In this document: piece after piece, positions 59,601 through 64,000 of the stretch
Layout of the letters: every line of letters begins with the position of its first letter
Numbering within the stretch: position 1 is the stretch's first letter
Assembly (NCBI GenBank): GCA_014529385.2
Contig: CM043968.1
Coordinates: 27,109,013-27,173,012, forward strand
DNA from: Adiantum capillus-veneris
Lineage: Eukaryota; Streptophyta; Polypodiopsida; Polypodiales; Pteridaceae
Reading direction: 5' to 3'
DNA length: 64,000 nucleotides
The notes under the pieces: model-generated
What the model saw: only the letters and a program-made list of their open reading frames with translations
What the model was told of the DNA's origin: nothing
Database searches by the model: none
Position numbers and translations under genes: made by a program

Positions 59601-60382
59601 CAATAAAAAGAGATGAAATGCCATTACGGACAATGATGGGAGCAAGATCATTTGCAAAATGGGGCATTGATTTTGTGGGACCTATCTCACCCCCTGCATA
59701 TCGCACCCATACCCAATATATCATTGTGGCTACGGACTATCTCACAAAATGGGTCGAAGCCAAGGCAACACAAAGAGCTGATGCACGCACCACTGCACAA
59801 TTTTTGTATGAGAATGTTTTTGTACGTTACGGGTTACCAATAGAAATTGTCAGTGACCGGAGGATACATTTTCTCAATGAAGTCATTGAATATCTGCTAG
59901 AGGAATTCATGGTCATACATAGGAAATCTGCTCCATACCATTCACAGGCCAATGGACAAGCTGAGGCCACAAATAAAACACTATGCATGGTTCTCACTAA
60001 AATAGTGTCAGAATCAAGAACAGATTGGGATCAGCAGCTACACTCAACACTATGGGCATACAGGGTAGCTTACAAAACATCGATAGGAACAACACCGTAC
60101 AACATGGTGTTTGGCGTAAATGCTATACTCCCCATAGAGTTTTTAATTCCAACTCTACGAGTAGCAAAACGCTTAGAATGGACAGGGCATGAGCCCTCTT
60201 CAAGAATAGATGATCTTGAAAAGCTAGATGAACTCCGCTTACGAGCTGTAGCTTCAATCTATGCTAAAAAGATAAGACAAAAAGAATTTTTTGACAAACA
60301 TGTGCACACTAAAGAGTTCAAAACAGGTGATTATGTACTTGTTTATACCTTGAAGCAACATGCCAAGAAACTTAAAAAGTGA
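59540..60382 (+). CDS. Gypsy B integrase, open reading frame
   Basis: 280 open codons from the zinc-finger Cys pair into the C-terminal domain. The catalytic triad is visible in KWGIDFVGPISPP, IEIVSDRRIHFLNE and QANGQAEATNKTL. It then runs through TSIGTTPYNMVFGVNAILP (lost in copy A), and FFDKHVHTKEFKTGDYVLVY of the C-terminal domain. It ends at a TGA (60380-60382), where copy A has CGA (Arg). Integrase would insert element DNA into the host genome in the nucleus. The SDR-R-IHF variant replaces the usual SDRGTHF, so activity is doubtful. Confidence 0.88.
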   Translation: MHMDAEKFVKRCDACQCTKVPIKRDEMPLRTMMGARSFAKWGIDFVGPISPPAYRTHTQYIIVATDYLTKWVEAKATQRADARTTAQFLYENVFVRYGLPIEIVSDRRIHFLNEVIEYLLEEFMVIHRKSAPYHSQANGQAEATNKTLCMVLTKIVSESRTDWDQQLHSTLWAYRVAYKTSIGTTPYNMVFGVNAILPIEFLIPTLRVAKRLEWTGHEPSSRIDDLEKLDELRLRAVASIYAKKIRQKEFFDKHVHTKEFKTGDYVLVYTLKQHAKKLKK

Positions 60383-61786
60383 GGGATGGGACCATTTGTG
60401 ATTAGTGATCTATCACAAAGTGGAGCTGTCAAGCTTGCTACATTAGCAGGTGAACAAATGCCGAACTGGATTAGTGGATGTCGACTGAAGAGATATCATC
60501 TACCACTCACATAGGAGATGCTCCAACAAAATCATCAAGGAAAACAAAGAATGAAGGAAAAACAGAGAGTACGAGAGGAAGCTGAAGCAGAAGCACAAGA
60601 ACGCATAGCAAAAAGAAGACTTCTGCGACAACAACAACAAAGTGGAGTACCATTGCGAATCAATGCCATTCGACTGACGAAGTTGGATGAAGACACAATG
60701 GAACCAATAATTGCAGTTAAAGTGGGCAGCAATCAAGTTGAATCGAAAGCATTGCTTGATTCGGGAGCTCAAGCAAATTTGATCTCTTACGGATTATACC
60801 AACAACTCAAATTCACGGGTCCACTTCATCCTACTCCTCAAGTGCTGGAAAGTAGCACATCACACCCGTTGAGAACATTGGGATAGACTATATTGCATGT
60901 ACAGATACATCAATATATTTACCCACACAAATTCTATGTGGTGGAGGATGAAAGCACACAACACCCAATGATGTTGGGGCAACCTTTTCAAAAAGAGTAC
61001 AATGTGCAGATAGATTGGAATGCAAAGGCAGTCAAAATTCAGCATGCACATGAACAACATGTGATAGCCTTTGCTCAGCAATACCAGAATAATCAGTTGC
61101 AAGCCATGCAATCACTGGAAAAAGAGCCAAAAGCAAAAATGCCACCAAATAATAACATGATACCCGAGACCAACAATCAGGTAAAGGCCAACCATGCTAA
61201 TTACAAACATACGAAGTCACCGGCCGCAATACAAAGATCTCGCTTACCAAAACAACAGAAGCAAGTATGGATGCAGAAGGATAGAAATGACATGGCAGAC
61301 AAACAACAATGCAACAAAAGAATTCCAATGAAGCAGATGGTTCAACCAAAAACCAAGGGCACAAAACAGGTATAGATCCCCAAGAAAATGCTTAGCCATT
61401 ACCCAAATGTCACTCGCATTTGGATACCAAAACAAAAGCAAAAGGAACTCCCTTCAGTACAAGCAACAATGAAAGGCAAACAGCTGCACTTGAAAAAGGA
61501 AAACTGACTTATGTGGATGCCAATCAACAACAAACCAGTGGCAAACAAAGAAGTGCCAAAACATCTACAGAAATTGGCAGAAACAAAATACCAATGGAAA
61601 GCAAAGAATTTACGGCCCACGGCCATTCCGGCCAAGCCAATCCTCTCCATAGAAACAGCTACGGTTATATCAACAGTGTCGGCAAAGCAATTGCCTTTTG
61701 CAAAAAAGACAATTAAACAGAGAGCAGTAGAGTTAAAACTGTTACTTGCAAAGAAAACAGGAAACCTCGACGGCGAATGCCAATAA
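60383..61786 (+). pseudogene. Gypsy B basic tail with second retropepsin-like domain
   Basis: The integrase frame continues about 465 codons past the stop at 60380. After LSQSGAVKLATLAGEQMPNW and a basic helix (RVREEAEAEAQERIAKRRLL) comes a retropepsin-like domain at 60701-61000. It has PIIAVKVGSNQVESKALL, the active-site DSGAQANLIS (Asp at 60758-60760), a flap region, KFYVVEDESTQHPMMLGQPF at its end, and a TAG at 60884-60886. The order and length (~100 residues) match the retropepsin fold of retroelement proteases. A polar tail follows with KQVW, TRIWIPK and W-x-P motifs to 61786, broken by TAG at 61373-61375 and TGA at 61504-61506. A second protease after integrase is not a usual gypsy feature. 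Confidence 0.75.
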
Positions 61787-61953
61787 GCACCTTGCTTATT
61801 CCCTTCTCTTGCACAACATTAATTTTTCCATGCATTGACCGAGTATGCATAAAATTGGGCCACATTAATCGGCCAAGCATTAGCACAAATTTTTCAACCT
61901 ATGTACGACACATACTCCGAGGCGATACCTTGTCGTCCGGGAGGACTCCGGCT

Positions 61954-61967
61954 AGGAGGGGGGGAGG
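61954..61967 (+). other. Internal polypurine tract (copy B)
   Basis: Identical purine run to copy A at 5981-5994 within a conserved context (GAGGACTCCGGCTAGGAGGG). Conservation between copies supports a role in the element life cycle. Confidence 0.5.
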
Positions 61968-64000
61968 CATTCTCAAATGCAGAACCAATAACAGAAACAA
62001 CAAAAAAGGGCATGATTTTCGATTATTTTAAGGGTTGTTGTTTGATTGCGAAATTTTCTGGAGTAACCCAAGTACATATGCCTTTATACAGCATGTATCT
62101 ATAGGTATATGGGGCCAAACTCCAAATCAAGTCCCTAGGTGTGTGTATATAAGTAGAAATAGCCATTTTTCGGGCAAAATATTGGTAAAGCAGAGAAATC
62201 CAGCCATAAAAATTGCATGTGACTGTATATAATGTTTTGCAGTGATGTTTGTGATTTATTATGATTTTTGGGGACTTTCTGGGTTTGATTTGCTATTTTC
62301 CTTTTAATTTTGCTAATTTTCGGCAAAAAAACTTCAAAAATACAAAAAGCAGGTGAAAAACGGTCGTAATGAAAAACAAAAAATATGGGGATGATCAGTG
62401 ACTATAGGACAACCTATGGTATAGTGGGGGTGCAATTATGAGACTGGAGTGAAAAGCATGTTTTGGCCAAGTTTTGATCGAAATGCCAAATTTCTAGTAA
62501 ACAGAGCAAATGGAGTCCAAATCAAGAAATTTTTGAGCCTAAACCGCATCTCACAAGAAGATAGGAGCACATGTCAAATTTCACGAAAAGTGGTTCGGGG
62601 ACCTCTATTATAAGAAATTTTCACCTCATTTTTAGCTCATTCTCACTATTGACTTTGTGGAGAGAGCTTCTGCCACCTAGAGAGGACCGACCTTCCAGCA
62701 GCTTCTACGACGCGCACGACTACCCGACGAGCTCCAGACATGAGAGGTAGGCTCACCACCTTGAGCTTTTCGCGCATGTTTGTCATTATGTCGCGAAACC
62801 TAGCGTAGGGGTCACACAGAGAGCGGGCGGTAGAGACCTACAAGTAGAGACGGCGGCCTAACGGCTAACCCAAAAGCAACAAGACTTCATCGGCAGCTTA
62901 CCCTAGCCTAGGAGACCAGTCCTGGATGTCCAAAGGCAGTAGAAATCCATCGGGAAAAACCCTAATTCTTAGAAACCCGCAAGAGGCCACCAAATGGGAA
63001 ATCGGTGAAACGGCGACCAAATGCTACCAAAATTCATGGGTAGGAGCATCTCAACATGCTCGACAAGTCTATGTGACCCACATGACCAAAAAGTGACCTG
63101 AAGCGGCACTAAACTTCAGGAACGGCATCAGACACACAAAGCGTCAAATTTCTCTTGCGGCCAAACCGCAAGCCCGTTTGCCACCAAACTTCACGAGTGG
63201 CTTTCCTAGACCATTAACAACCAAGTCCTATGGTGGTAGACCACCACAAATCATCGAAGGTATGTAAACGCAACCACGGGTGCTTCTAGAGCGACAAATT
63301 GCCAAATGAAGCCCCGGTGAAGCCAAAGACGACAAAAACCATACGGCAAGGATCCCCAAGGGATCAGGAAGCTATGGAGACCAACATCAAGAAATTTCAT
63401 CGCCAAAAAGCACTCCAAAAGTCAAAAAACGGCTCGGAGGCTCTGAAGTCCACACAGGGAGTTATTCTCTATCCATTTGACTTTTTTGTTGAAATTAGGC
63501 TCAAAAGGGACTCAAGGGGACCAAGGGCAGGCACTAGGAGAACCACCCATGAAAAAATCATCAGGACACATCCTACGCGTAGGATGTCTCAAGGGTACTT
63601 TTGGGCACAGACTCCAACATTTTTCATCATACACATTTTCTGAATGACATTTACAAGCTATCCACCAAGTCTCATCACATTTGGACCAAAATTGACCTCA
63701 TATGCATGAAAAAACGTAAAGTTAGGGCATAGAGGCAATAATGGGCCATAGACCTACCAAATCTTGTCCAAATCACATGAAACTTGCACAACACACTCAC
63801 TAACACATCAACAACTAATCTGTGTGGTCAGAAGCAAAAAATGGTGAAAAAGACATCCTACGCGTAGGATGTCTAGTTGACTTTTTTGGCCTGTAGAGAA
63901 TTTTTGTTCATTCGAGATCCAATCACCTCATTATCAGGAGCTCATATATCAATTTTGAAGCCATTCTAATCATTTTGACCCCCAACACCTTCAAGATACA
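61968..64000 (+). other. Gypsy B non-coding spacer with TATA-like box and palindromes
   Basis: Matches 5995-8020 of copy A. The TATA-like TATATAAG lies at 62146-62153, the candidate splice donor TGAGAG|GTAGGC at 62746/62747, and palindromes at 63566-63589 (one mismatch at the left tip) and 63851-63874 (perfect), 285 bp apart. The spacer region between the palindromes also matches copy A unit by unit, so the array was already present in the common ancestor. Confidence 0.8.

Larger units (their letters stand above)
59014..64000 (+). mobile_element. Ty3/gypsy retrotransposon copy B, 5' truncated
   Basis: Begins inside the first H2C2 module (ATCGGACC... at 59014, matching copy A at about 3334) and runs collinear with copy A through integrase, tail, internal polypurine tract, TATA-like box and palindrome array to the window end. 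RT, RNase H and protease 1 are missing at a sharp junction with the RT relic. This copy is better preserved than copy A: integrase is open and the second retropepsin-like domain is present. The third ORF and 3' LTR, if present, lie beyond 64000. Confidence 0.9.

Overview
This is a repeat-rich nuclear segment from a land plant with a large genome. It holds one intact host gene, which encodes a plastid-type aspartate aminotransferase and has 11 exons with plant-like splice sites. Around it lie decayed LTR retrotransposons, relics of transposon-borne genes and long CA/GA/GT microsatellites. The mix (DUF7869-like relic, Penelope-like RT relics, non-chromovirus and chromovirus Ty3/gypsy elements, very long dinucleotide tracts) would suit a fern or another seed-free plant. 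A gymnosperm cannot be excluded, and the species cannot be named from sequence alone.

Layout. 1-12.3 kb: 3' two thirds of a large Ty3/gypsy element (copy A), + strand: protease, RT, RNase H, a tandemly duplicated H2C2 module, integrase, a long basic tail, a 2.7 kb non-coding stretch with periodic perfect palindromes, a third ORF in the env position, a polypurine tract and a short LTR. 12.3-13.1 kb: gag fragment of another element (-). 14.3-14.8 kb: SWIM zinc-finger relic. 15.17-17.31 kb: solo LTR with a perfect 5-bp target duplication. 17.49-24.96 kb: a palindromic minisatellite split by a deleted chromovirus (-) of the same LTR family as the solo LTR. 25-28.2 kb: no recognisable gene. 28.2-28.4 kb: leucine-rich-repeat kinase fragment (-). 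29.65-32.49 kb: the aminotransferase gene (+). 34.47-34.65 kb: foldback element. 35.65-38.28 and 55.0-57.65 kb: two direct copies of a 2.6 kb repeat containing a TATA box. Between them: a DUF7869-like pseudogene (-), tandem repeats, a methyltransferase-like relic (+), two HAD/FCP1-like domains (+) and a Penelope-like RT relic. 57.8-59.01 kb: second RT-relic copy. 59.01-64.0 kb: second copy (B) of the first gypsy family, cut at its 5' end and running off the window.

Comparing gypsy copies A and B gives the most interesting result. Copy B carries a second retropepsin-like domain (ALLDSGAQANLIS ... MMLGQPF) downstream of integrase, in addition to the normal protease upstream of RT seen in copy A. 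Copy A has lost just this second domain through a 285-nt in-frame deletion. The same family has a duplicated integrase zinc-binding module, an internal polypurine-like tract, and a 24-base perfect palindrome repeated every 283-285 bp in what looks like an intron upstream of the env-position ORF. Together these suggest an undescribed retroelement architecture. Most element genes are broken, and many in-frame stops can be explained by C-to-T or G-to-A changes, as expected for methylated, silenced copies.
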